A DNA stretch of 64,000 nucleotides from Shimia ponticola (GTDB lineage Bacteria; Pseudomonadota; Alphaproteobacteria; Rhodobacterales; Rhodobacteraceae): positions 62,001 to 126,000 of the forward strand of contig NZ_VCDK01000005.1 of NCBI RefSeq assembly GCF_007995215.1, given 5' to 3'. Shown here piece after piece: positions 26,730-34,786 of the stretch. Each line of letters begins with the position of its first letter. Positions within the stretch are counted from its first letter, which is position 1. The notes under the pieces were generated by a model. That model was given only the letters and a program-made list of their open reading frames with translations, was not told the DNA's origin and did not search any database. A program made the position numbers and the translations under genes.

Positions 26730-27199
26730 GTCGGTTGTTCGGCTCCTGACCCTATCAGATAGTGCCACAGGGCGGGGACAAAAGGCCCCTCACGTGAAGT
26801 GTGAATAAGCCGGACGTCGTGGCCAAACAATGTCATAAATTGAGGCGTAGGCCTGCGCGGCACGTCTGTGGGCCTCAAGTCAACGCAGGCCGCAATCGCC
26901 GCAGGTTTTGCAAGTGTGGCCGGACAAAGACCAATATGACTAAGTTCGATGCACTCAGGCGCATTGGGAAGCGCTGCTGCCATCACGCCTTGGTCGCTTT
27001 TGCGGATCCAAACCATATCATCTGCGATCAATTGCGCTCCGAGCGCCATCAGGTGCACGGCGACCTTGGATTTCCCAATGCCAGGCGGCCCTCCCAACAC
27101 CAGTGCGCGCCCGTTTGCAACGACGGCGGTGGCATGCAGTACAAACTGATCAGGATTGGTTGATCGGGATTCCCAGATCGACTGTGACGGTGGGGTCAT
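26726..27199 (-). CDS. hprK: Short HPr kinase/phosphorylase
   Basis: This 157-residue protein is the short alphaproteobacterial HprK, half the length of the Bacillus enzyme, keeping only the C-terminal catalytic domain. Walker A is [12 protein letters not shown] at 36-47, with LIADDMVWI corresponding to the following conserved Asp pair. It phosphorylates HPr on Ser46, a residue present in the HPr encoded nearby. It starts 38 bases downstream of chvG and overlaps rapZ. The C-terminal region differs from Firmicutes HprK, as usual. Confidence 0.85.
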   Translation of the reverse strand: MTPPSQSIWESRSTNPDQFVLHATAVVANGRALVLGGPPGIGKSKVAVHLMALGAQLIADDMVWIRKSDQGVMAAALPNAPECIELSHIGLCPATLAKPAAIAACVDLRPTDVPRRPTPQFMTLFGHDVRLIHTSREGPFVPALWHYLIGSGAEQPT

Positions 27200-27237
27200 G
27201 AAGAACCTGCGCGCGTCATATCCCCCGGCCCGGTTGC

Positions 27238-28968
27238 CTAGACAGGCAGACCAACAACAAACCGCGCGCCAAGCGGTTCAGACGTCACATCGGCATCGGT
27301 CGGGCGGATATTCTCGGCCCAGATGACACCGCCATGCGCCTCAACGATTTGCTTGGAAATCGCGAGGCCGAGGCCAGAGTTGTTGCCGAACTGGCCTTCG
27401 GGCCGTTGGGAGTAGAATCGTTTGAAGATCTTGGTCAACGCACCGTCAGGGATGCCGGGGCCGGTGTCTTCGACAACGACCAGCACACGGTTTTCGCGCT
27501 TGCGCGCCCAGACGCGGATCGCATCGCCGTCTTCGCAAAAGCTGATCGCGTTGGTGATCAAATTCACAAAGACCTGTGCCAGCCGCGCCTCAAGGCCCAT
27601 CAGCACCAATTGTCCCTCTGGCAAGTCAGAAATGAAGTCGACGCCTTTGCTCTCGGCTTCCTGTCCCAGATACTGGTTCAGGTTGCCCAGCATCTTGAGC
27701 AGGTCGAACGGCTCTTCCTCTTCCTTGACCAGTTCGCTGTCCAGACGTGACGCGTTGGAAATATCGCTCACCAATCGATCAAGGCGGTTCACGTCCTGAT
27801 CGATCACATTCAGCAGCGTGTTGATCTGATCTTCACGTTTGGCAATGCGCATCGTGCCTACGGCTGATCGAAGAGACGCCAGTGGGTTCTTGATCTCATG
27901 GGCCACGTCAGCGGCGAATTGTTCGTTGCCATCAATCCGGTCGTATAGCGCAGACACCATACCGCGCAGGGCACCGGACAGACGGCCAATCTCATCGGGG
28001 CGGGCCGTCAGGTCAGGGATGCGCACTCGGCTAGGCGACATTTTACGCGCGTTCTTGTCTCTGCCCACCTCTGCCGCCGCCGCGAGGTCGGACAGGGGAT
28101 TGGCAATTGTCGACGCAAGAACAAGGCTGAGCCCGATCGACACCAACAAGGCGATGACGAACATCTGCAGCACCTGTTCGCGCTCCTGTCGGACCAAAAG
28201 GTCGATTTCCCCGGACGCCGAAACGAGCGCCACTGCGCCTACGACAGTGCCGTCTTGTTTGATTGGTGTGGCAACGGAAAAGACCGTGGCGCCGTCGGCA
28301 TCAAATCCGGTTTCTGCCCGGGTCGTGCCAGACAGTGTCTCGGGCAGCAGCGCCTTGACCTGATCAACCGGCGCAACCAGCGCCGGCGCAGGGTCAGTGG
28401 GCGACAGGATGCCGGACATCGCCTCCCACAAAGAGTTCAGGAAATTCGTGATTACCGTGGAGCGGATTTCCTTGCTCAACCCCTCGACAGTAACGGTTGA
28501 GGCGCGTCCCTGGCCCTCGCTTTGGGCGATCAAGGCTTCGGTGGTGTCAAAGACGAACACATCGATCCCACCGCGCAGGTCCAAACCATCGAGCGTTTCT
28601 TCAATGATGATGCCGTCTCCGGTGGCGAAGTTGACCGGCGATGAAACCGGCAATCCCGCCTCGAACACGTCCGCGATCAGCTCTGCTTCGCTAACCAGTC
28701 CATTGGCCCGCTGGAACGCCAGGCTATCGCGCGACGGGTTTAGATACAGCACCCCGGCAACCAGGATGACAAGCGCCAACAGATTGAAGGTAATGATTTT
28801 TCGCGCGAGCGGTGACCGGTTCAGCGCGATCATGGACCGGCGCTCGCGCCGGGCCTGAAGTTCTTTTTCAACGGTAGCATCGGGCGCAACCCAATCGTCG
28901 CCCAGGAGGACATCAGCCTCCCGAACGCTTTTCAGGTCGCGCACGTCAATTTCGGATGCGGCGGTCAT
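27238..28968 (-). CDS. chvG: Sensor histidine kinase ChvG
   Basis: This 576-residue kinase has two membrane helices (about residues 58-76 and 268-289) framing a periplasmic domain of about 190 residues. A HAMP region follows (290-346), and then the dimerisation/phosphorylation box with His357 in DVAHEIKNPLASLRSA. N-box NLITNAISF and G-boxes DTGPGIPDGAL and GLGLAISKQIVEAHGG complete the ATPase domain. ChvG/ExoS senses acidity or envelope state and phosphorylates ChvI. It lies between chvI and hprK, the standard alphaproteobacterial order. The first 50 residues are cytosolic and poorly conserved. Confidence 0.95.
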   Translation of the reverse strand: MTAASEIDVRDLKSVREADVLLGDDWVAPDATVEKELQARRERRSMIALNRSPLARKIITFNLLALVILVAGVLYLNPSRDSLAFQRANGLVSEAELIADVFEAGLPVSSPVNFATGDGIIIEETLDGLDLRGGIDVFVFDTTEALIAQSEGQGRASTVTVEGLSKEIRSTVITNFLNSLWEAMSGILSPTDPAPALVAPVDQVKALLPETLSGTTRAETGFDADGATVFSVATPIKQDGTVVGAVALVSASGEIDLLVRQEREQVLQMFVIALLVSIGLSLVLASTIANPLSDLAAAAEVGRDKNARKMSPSRVRIPDLTARPDEIGRLSGALRGMVSALYDRIDGNEQFAADVAHEIKNPLASLRSAVGTMRIAKREDQINTLLNVIDQDVNRLDRLVSDISNASRLDSELVKEEEEPFDLLKMLGNLNQYLGQEAESKGVDFISDLPEGQLVLMGLEARLAQVFVNLITNAISFCEDGDAIRVWARKRENRVLVVVEDTGPGIPDGALTKIFKRFYSQRPEGQFGNNSGLGLAISKQIVEAHGGVIWAENIRPTDADVTSEPLGARFVVGLPV

Positions 28969-29011
28969 GGACCTGGTTGCGGCCCCCGTTTCAATCCAAA
29001 GTTTCTACCAG

Positions 29012-29713
29012 TTATTCTTCGTTGTACCTGTACCCGATCCCGTACAGCGTTTCGATAGCCGAAAAGTCATCATCAACACTGCGCATCTTTTTGCGCAGAC
29101 GTTTGATGTGGCTGTCGATGGTGCGGTCGTCGACATAGACCTGATCATCATAGGCCACGTCCATCAACTGATCGCGGGACTTCACAAAGCCCGGACGCTG
29201 CGCAAGCGCCTGCAAAAGGAGGAATTCGGTCACGGTCAGCGAAACGTCGCGCCCCTTCCACGACACCGAATGGCGCAGCGGGTCCATCGTCAGTTCGCCG
29301 CGGACGAGGACTTTGGTGTCTTCGGTCTCCGGAGCAACCTCACCGCTGATCGCATCCTGACGGCGCAGAAGCGCACGGATACGTTCGACCAACAGACGCT
29401 GCGAAAACGGTTTCTTGACATAGTCGTCCGCGCCCATGCGCAGGCCGAGCACTTCGTCAATCTCGTCATCCTTGGAGGTCAGAAAAATGACCGGAACCGA
29501 GGATTTCTGGCGCACACGCTGCAACAGGTCCATCCCGTCCATGCGTGGCATCTTGATGTCAAAGACACCCAGATCGGGCATGCCTTTGCTGAACGCATCC
29601 AGCGCCTGCTGTCCATCATTGTAGGTTTCGACCTCAAAGCCCTCTGCTTCAAGAGTCATTGCGACGGACGTCAGGATATTCCTGTCGTCGTCCACAAGTG
29701 CAATTTTCGACAT
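29012..29713 (-). CDS. chvI: Response regulator ChvI
   Basis: This 233-residue OmpR/PhoB-type regulator has the receiver Asp52 in [13 protein letters not shown], the acidic pocket VDDD at 7-10 and the Lys in KKPFSQ. A winged-helix DNA-binding domain follows ([45 protein letters not shown]). It is the partner of ChvG encoded 43 bases downstream. Divergence from pckA is a conserved arrangement and suggests that ChvI may control pckA or its own operon through the shared 296-base region. Confidence 0.95.
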   Translation of the reverse strand: MSKIALVDDDRNILTSVAMTLEAEGFEVETYNDGQQALDAFSKGMPDLGVFDIKMPRMDGMDLLQRVRQKSSVPVIFLTSKDDEIDEVLGLRMGADDYVKKPFSQRLLVERIRALLRRQDAISGEVAPETEDTKVLVRGELTMDPLRHSVSWKGRDVSLTVTEFLLLQALAQRPGFVKSRDQLMDVAYDDQVYVDDRTIDSHIKRLRKKMRSVDDDFSAIETLYGIGYRYNEE

Positions 29714-30010
29714 TTGGATATGCCTTTCATACTGCTCGTTGTTATTGCCTGCCTTTTTTCCGCCATCATCGGCCTCTGAGGCAAAAAATCAACTGGCAAT
29801 GCGAATCGGGCGTGTTCACTCAGGCCAAAAGGCCCGAAAAGTTGCTAAGGCTGACTTAATTGCCGCACATATGAGCCACTCGTTGCCGATGGACGTAGCT
29901 GGTTGCGCTAAACCGACGCTGGTTGCGCAAACATACCCTCGCGACCTGTTTTTGTTTAAAAACGCCATGTTATAGCAGCCAGACAACAGACCACTATGGA
30001 GCCTAGCGCT
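29714..30010. promoter_or_regulatory. Divergent chvI/pckA control region
   Basis: About 300 bases without a gene separate the two starts. They include an AT-richer part near 29935-29975 (ctgtttttgtttaaaaacgc), a likely pckA promoter zone. I could not place a ChvI site with confidence. Confidence 0.4.
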
Positions 30011-31609
30011 ATGACCGTCGGACGCGTCAATCCGAACTTCACCCTCGATGACCAAGGCATCACGGGGCTGGGCCAGGTCTATTATAACTTGATCGAACCC
30101 TCGCTCGTCGAAGTCGCCCTGAAACGCGGCGAAGGCGAACTGGGCCAAGGCGGCACCATGCTGGTGTCGACCGGCAAATTCACAGGCCGTTCGCCCAAGG
30201 ACAAGCACGTCGTCAAAACAGACAGCGTTGCAGAGCACATTTGGTGGGATCAAAACGCCGCGATGTCGACCGAGGGCTTTGATGCGCTCTACGACGACAT
30301 GACCGCCCATATGCAGGGCAAAGATTACTTTGTTCAGGATCTTTTTGGCGGGGCCGATCCGGCACACCGACTGGACGTGCGCATGGTGACCGAGCTGGCA
30401 TGGCATTCGCTGTTCATCCGCCACATGCTGCGCCGCCCCGATGCAGAGGAATTGCAGGACTTCACACCTGACTGGACCGTCATCAACTGCCCATCGTTCA
30501 AGGCAGACCCAGAGCGTCACAACTGTCGCTCCGAAACCGTGGTCGCCATGAACTTTGATCGCAAAATGATCTTGATCGGTGGCACGGAATACGCGGGCGA
30601 AAACAAGAAATCGGTTTTCACCCTGCTGAACTATCTGCTGCCTGAAAAGGGCATCATGCCGATGCACTGTTCAGCCAACCACGCGCCCGGCAATCCAGTC
30701 GACACGGCCGTCTTCTTTGGCCTGTCAGGCACGGGCAAGACCACGCTGTCCGCCGACCCCGCGCGCGTACTGATCGGCGACGACGAGCACGGCTGGAGCG
30801 ACCGCGGCACCTTCAACTTCGAAGGCGGCTGCTACGCCAAGACCATCAACCTGAGCGCCGAAGCCGAGCCAGAGATCTACGCGACGACCAAGAAGTTCGC
30901 GACCGTGATCGAGAACATGGTGTACGATAAAGACACCAAGGAACTCGACTTCGAGGATGACAGCCTGACGGCGAATATGCGTTGCGCCTACCCGCTGGAC
31001 TACATCTCGAACGCCTCCTCGACCGCGCTGGGTGGCCACCCCAAGAATATCATCATGCTGACCTGTGATGCGTTCGGCGTGCTGCCTCCAATTGCGCGCC
31101 TGACACCGGCTCAGGCCATGTACCACTTTCTGTCCGGCTTCACCGCCAAGGTGGCCGGAACCGAGCGTGGCGTGACCGAGCCACAGCCAACTTTCTCGAC
31201 CTGCTTCGGCGCGCCGTTCATGCCACGCCGCCCTGAGGTGTACGGGAATCTGCTGCGTGAAAAGATCGCCAAGCACGGCGCGACCTGCTGGCTGGTGAAC
31301 ACCGGTTGGACCGGCGGCGCCTACGGCGAAGGCTCACGTATGCCAATCCGCGCGACACGCGCCCTGCTGTCCGCAGCGCTCGACGGCACCCTGAACAATG
31401 GCCAGTTCCGCAAGGATGAAAACTTTGGCTTCGAAGTCCCTGTTAGCGTCCCTGGCGTCGCAGACCTGCTGCTGACACCGCGCCGCACATGGAGCGACAC
31501 GTCAGCCTATGACGCAGCCGCAGAAAAGCTGGTCGGAATGTTCTCGGACAACTTCGAACAATACGTGCCGTATATTGACGACGACGTGAAAGCCGCCGCA
31601 ATCGGCTAA
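30011..31609 (+). CDS. pckA: ATP-dependent phosphoenolpyruvate carboxykinase
   Basis: This 532-residue enzyme converts oxaloacetate and ATP to phosphoenolpyruvate and CO2, the first step of gluconeogenesis from organic acids. ATG 30011 is preferred to ATG 29996 because TGGAG then lies 9 bases upstream and [17 protein letters not shown] matches the family start. The kinase P-loop is [16 protein letters not shown], with [22 protein letters not shown] and the arginine-rich [16 protein letters not shown] also present. It is followed by an intrinsic terminator. Confidence 0.97.
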   Translation: MTVGRVNPNFTLDDQGITGLGQVYYNLIEPSLVEVALKRGEGELGQGGTMLVSTGKFTGRSPKDKHVVKTDSVAEHIWWDQNAAMSTEGFDALYDDMTAHMQGKDYFVQDLFGGADPAHRLDVRMVTELAWHSLFIRHMLRRPDAEELQDFTPDWTVINCPSFKADPERHNCRSETVVAMNFDRKMILIGGTEYAGENKKSVFTLLNYLLPEKGIMPMHCSANHAPGNPVDTAVFFGLSGTGKTTLSADPARVLIGDDEHGWSDRGTFNFEGGCYAKTINLSAEAEPEIYATTKKFATVIENMVYDKDTKELDFEDDSLTANMRCAYPLDYISNASSTALGGHPKNIIMLTCDAFGVLPPIARLTPAQAMYHFLSGFTAKVAGTERGVTEPQPTFSTCFGAPFMPRRPEVYGNLLREKIAKHGATCWLVNTGWTGGAYGEGSRMPIRATRALLSAALDGTLNNGQFRKDENFGFEVPVSVPGVADLLLTPRRTWSDTSAYDAAAEKLVGMFSDNFEQYVPYIDDDVKAAAIG

Positions 31610-31634
31610 GGCTGATCTGATTGAGTTTGTGAAG

Positions 31635-31658
31635 CGCCTGCCCTTGTGCGGGCGTTTT
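31635..31658 (+). terminator. Terminator after pckA
   Basis: CGCCTGC (31635-31641), loop CCTTGT, GCGGGCG (31648-31654), then TTTT. One T-G wobble. It lies 26 bases past the stop. Confidence 0.8.
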
Positions 31659-31682
31659 GCATTAGACTAGAGGCGGAAACGG

Positions 31683-31916
31683 CTAGTCGCCTCCATCCCC
31701 GCCATCTCCCTCGCTGTCCCACTCTTCTGTGGGATCACAGATGGACGTCCGTTCCCCTCCGTGCCATTCGACCCAGACATACACCCCGTCTTCGCGTTGG
31801 TGCAGGCTGTCACGACGGACCTTGTTGCGGTACCAACCAAACACCATGAACACGGCCATCAGCGCCCATTCCCATGGGGCTACACCTGACCCAGTCTCCG
31901 AGCTAAGGCTCAGCAT
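31683..31916 (-). CDS. Small single-span membrane protein, unknown
   Basis: This 77-residue protein has one hydrophobic helix (PWEWALMAVFMVFGWYRNKV, about residues 14-33), a basic stretch after it and an acidic, Gly/Asp-rich tail (DSEGDGGDGGD). AAGGAT lies 6 bases before the ATG. The pattern suggests a small inner-membrane protein with its C-terminus in the cytosol. I recognise no family. It is convergent with pckA and isolated on its strand. Confidence 0.5.
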   Translation of the reverse strand: MLSLSSETGSGVAPWEWALMAVFMVFGWYRNKVRRDSLHQREDGVYVWVEWHGGERTSICDPTEEWDSEGDGGDGGD

Positions 31917-32093
31917 AGGTTATCCTTATTCAATTGTCGGAAATGACACGGCGCTGACGTGAGGCGGGGGCGTTTTATGGTCCCCCCGCGCGTCATATGA
32001 AGCTGTTCAGTCGAGCGTTCATGTCACTGTTTGATTAGGCTGGGAATGTAACGGCTATGTGACAACCGCTGTACGAGCATGCCAAATGAGGCT

Positions 32094-32867
32094 TTACCCA
32101 AACATCCCTTTTCGCAGCAGGTTCAGCCCCGCCACGGTCAGCACCACCAGTGTGATTTTCTTGAACCGTGCTTGATCCATACGGTCCTGCACACGGAACC
32201 CAATCCACAGCCCGATCAGTGCCGGGATGAGCAGCGTCGATGAAAACGGCGCGGTCTGTGCGTTGAGGATGCCGCTTTGCAGGTGTGCAAGGACCAGCAT
32301 CACCGACCCAACGCCGTAGATCACACCCTGCACAACCATCTGCTTGTGCTTGGGCACCTCAATAGCCAGCAGGTACAAGACCGTGGTCGGCCCCCACGTG
32401 CCTGCGAACCCACCCAAAACGCCCGAGATCAGCCCGATCACCCACTCTGCCAAGCGCCGCCGGTTTTCAGGGATTCGCACCTGCACGCCAAACAGTTGGA
32501 TCAGAGACAGCACCACCACCGGCACGCCCAGCACAAAATAGAACACCCGATCGGGAATCAGAGCCGCGCCTTGTGCCGCGACTAAGATGGCAATCGACAC
32601 GATGGCCAAATACCGCCAGAATTCCTTGATTGCGGCCCATGCCGGCCCCAACCCCTGCCGAAGCGTTTGCAGAGCGTTGGTAAAGATCACCGGCACCAAA
32701 AGACCAGCAAGGGCCAGCCGGGGCTCCATGATCGACGAAAGCCCCGACACCATAATCAACGGCAGGGCAAAGCCCACAATGCCCTTAACCAACCCCGCCA
32801 GCCCGGCGACCAGAAAGGCCCCGACCAGAACTGCGATTGGAAACTCTGATAATACGCCTAGGTCCAT
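32094..32867 (-). CDS. TSUP-family (TauE/SafE) membrane permease
   Basis: This 257-residue protein has about eight hydrophobic helices. The family repeats are visible as AGLAGLVKGIVGFALPLIMV at the N-terminus and ISGVLGGFAGTWGPTTVLYLLA in the middle. TSUP permeases move sulfite, sulfonates or other organic anions out of or into the cell. No sulfur gene neighbours are present to fix the substrate. It is divergent from mcd with 168 bases between. Confidence 0.88.
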   Translation of the reverse strand: MDLGVLSEFPIAVLVGAFLVAGLAGLVKGIVGFALPLIMVSGLSSIMEPRLALAGLLVPVIFTNALQTLRQGLGPAWAAIKEFWRYLAIVSIAILVAAQGAALIPDRVFYFVLGVPVVVLSLIQLFGVQVRIPENRRRLAEWVIGLISGVLGGFAGTWGPTTVLYLLAIEVPKHKQMVVQGVIYGVGSVMLVLAHLQSGILNAQTAPFSSTLLIPALIGLWIGFRVQDRMDQARFKKITLVVLTVAGLNLLRKGMFG

Positions 32868-33035
32868 GCCCCTAACTGCCTGTTTGCACCTGCAGAAGCC
32901 AGAGGTCGGGCAAACATAGGGCGAGGAAATTCCATTGCGACATTTTCATTCGTTTTCAATGTTTATTCAGTATTTTTGTTGCGCTGCACCTGCAAACAAA
33001 CTAGGTCAGACGGAAATCAAGAAAGGACATGATTC

Positions 33036-34721
33036 ATGGCCCATGACGGACAAGACTTTCCAATGACGACCACGGTTCTTCCGAACCTGCTCTCGCTGAC
33101 GTCTCAGGCGTTGGGGCCAGTGGCCGAGATCACCGAAAAGGCAACCGCAGCCGTGCGCGATATGGTGTCGAAAGACGGTCGGGTGTCGACCGGTCTCGTT
33201 GATGCCAACCAGACTGCAGCTCACGGCCTTGCATGGCTCGCCACCTACAATGAGTCTCTACGCCAGATGCAGGCTTGGGCTGAAAAGCTGAACGGCGAAG
33301 GCAAGTTTGGCGAAGTTGAACAGCTGATCCATCAGATCGCCTTTGGTGAGTATCTCTGGCAGATCTACGGCGGCATCCAGATGAACCAAGGTGAGGTCGT
33401 GCGGCTTCAGGACATGGGCCTGACACAGGACGATATGCGCGCCCTGATGGCCCCAGCCGTCGCCGAACTGTGCAACGCTGGTAACTCTCAGGCCGCTCGC
33501 GTGCGTCTGGTCGAGTTGATGGAAGAACGCGCAGCCGAGCTGACCGTCGGTGTCTCGGGCCTCGACGACGAACTGGAAATGATCCGCGAGCAATTCCGCC
33601 GCTACAGCGTCGACAAGGTCGAGCCGTATGCACACGAATGGCACCTCAAGGACGAGCTGATCCCGATGGAAACCATCGACGAACTGGCCGAAATGGGCGT
33701 GTTCGGGCTGACCATCCCAGAGGAATTTGGCGGTTTCGGCCTGTCCAAGGCCTCCATGTGCGTTGTCTCAGAAGAGCTGTCGCGCGGCTACATCGGTGTC
33801 GGTTCGCTCGGCACCCGCTCGGAAATCGCCGCAGAACTGATCATCTGCGGCGGCACGGACGAGCAAAAGGAAAAATGGCTGCCGGGTCTGGCCTCCGGTG
33901 AGATCCTGCCGACAGCAGTCTTCACCGAGCCAAACACAGGCTCCGACCTTGGCGCGCTGAAAACCCGCGCGAAAAAGGACGACAACGGCGACTGGATCGT
34001 CAACGGCAACAAGACATGGATCACGCACGCCGCGCGCACCCATGTTATGACTGTTCTGGCCCGCACGGTGCCTGACACGACCGACTACAAAGGTCTGTCG
34101 ATGTTCCTCGCCGAGAAGACCCCCGGCACCGATGAAGAGCCATGGCAGGATCCGGGCATCTCGGGCGGTGAGATCGAGGTTCTCGGCTATCGCGGCATGA
34201 AGGAATACACGCTGAACTTTGACGATTTCAAAGTTAAGGGTGAGAACCTCTTGGGCGGCGAAGAAGGCAAAGGCTTCAAACAGCTCATGGAAACCTTCGA
34301 ATCCGCGCGCATCCAGACAGCCGCCCGCGCCATCGGCGTGGCGCAATCGGCACTGGACGAAGGCATGAAATACGCCCTCGACCGCAAAGCCTTCGGCAAA
34401 GAGATCATTCACTTCCCACGCGTCGCCAACAAGCTGGCGATGATGGCCGTGGAAATCATGGTGGCACGCCAGCTGACCTACTTCTCGGCCTTCGAGAAGG
34501 ACAACGGTCGCCGCTGTGACCTCGAGGCCGGCATGGCGAAACTGCTGGGCGCCCGCGTGGCATGGTCCGCAGCCGACAACTCGCTGCAAATCCATGGCGG
34601 CAACGGCTTCGCCCTTGAGTACAAAATCAGCCGCATCCTGTGCGACGCGCGTATCCTGAACATCTTTGAAGGTGCCGCCGAAATTCAGGCACAGGTCATC
34701 GCCCGCCGCCTGATGGCGTAA
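33036..34721 (+). CDS. mcd: (2S)-methylsuccinyl-CoA dehydrogenase
   Basis: This 561-residue acyl-CoA dehydrogenase has the extra N-terminal domain of about 170 residues (HGLAWLATYNESLRQMQAWAEKL and so on) that distinguishes Mcd. FGLTIPEEFGGFGLSK, FTEPNTGSDLGALKTRAK and the C-terminal IHGGNGFALEYKISRILCDARILNIFEGAAEIQAQVIARRL are dehydrogenase signatures. Mcd converts methylsuccinyl-CoA to mesaconyl-CoA in the ethylmalonyl-CoA pathway, which assimilates acetyl-CoA. The pathway needs CO2 or bicarbonate and adenosylcobalamin; the window also encodes ETF, CobO and a bicarbonate transporter. AAAGGA precedes ATG 33036; MTTT at 33063 is an alternative. ccr and ecm are not in the window. Confidence 0.9.
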   Translation: MAHDGQDFPMTTTVLPNLLSLTSQALGPVAEITEKATAAVRDMVSKDGRVSTGLVDANQTAAHGLAWLATYNESLRQMQAWAEKLNGEGKFGEVEQLIHQIAFGEYLWQIYGGIQMNQGEVVRLQDMGLTQDDMRALMAPAVAELCNAGNSQAARVRLVELMEERAAELTVGVSGLDDELEMIREQFRRYSVDKVEPYAHEWHLKDELIPMETIDELAEMGVFGLTIPEEFGGFGLSKASMCVVSEELSRGYIGVGSLGTRSEIAAELIICGGTDEQKEKWLPGLASGEILPTAVFTEPNTGSDLGALKTRAKKDDNGDWIVNGNKTWITHAARTHVMTVLARTVPDTTDYKGLSMFLAEKTPGTDEEPWQDPGISGGEIEVLGYRGMKEYTLNFDDFKVKGENLLGGEEGKGFKQLMETFESARIQTAARAIGVAQSALDEGMKYALDRKAFGKEIIHFPRVANKLAMMAVEIMVARQLTYFSAFEKDNGRRCDLEAGMAKLLGARVAWSAADNSLQIHGGNGFALEYKISRILCDARILNIFEGAAEIQAQVIARRLMA

Positions 34722-34741
34722 GCGCGCCCAAAAGACTGCTT

Positions 34742-34771
34742 AAAGGCCCTGATCCCCGGATCGGGGCCTTT
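34742..34771 (+). terminator. Terminator after mcd
   Basis: AAAGGCCCTGATCC (34742-34755), loop CC, GGATCGGGGCCTTT (34758-34771), one T-G wobble, followed by a T-rich stretch. It ends 16 bases before the convergent gene's stop. Confidence 0.92.
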
Positions 34772-34786
34772 CCTATTTTGGGACCA

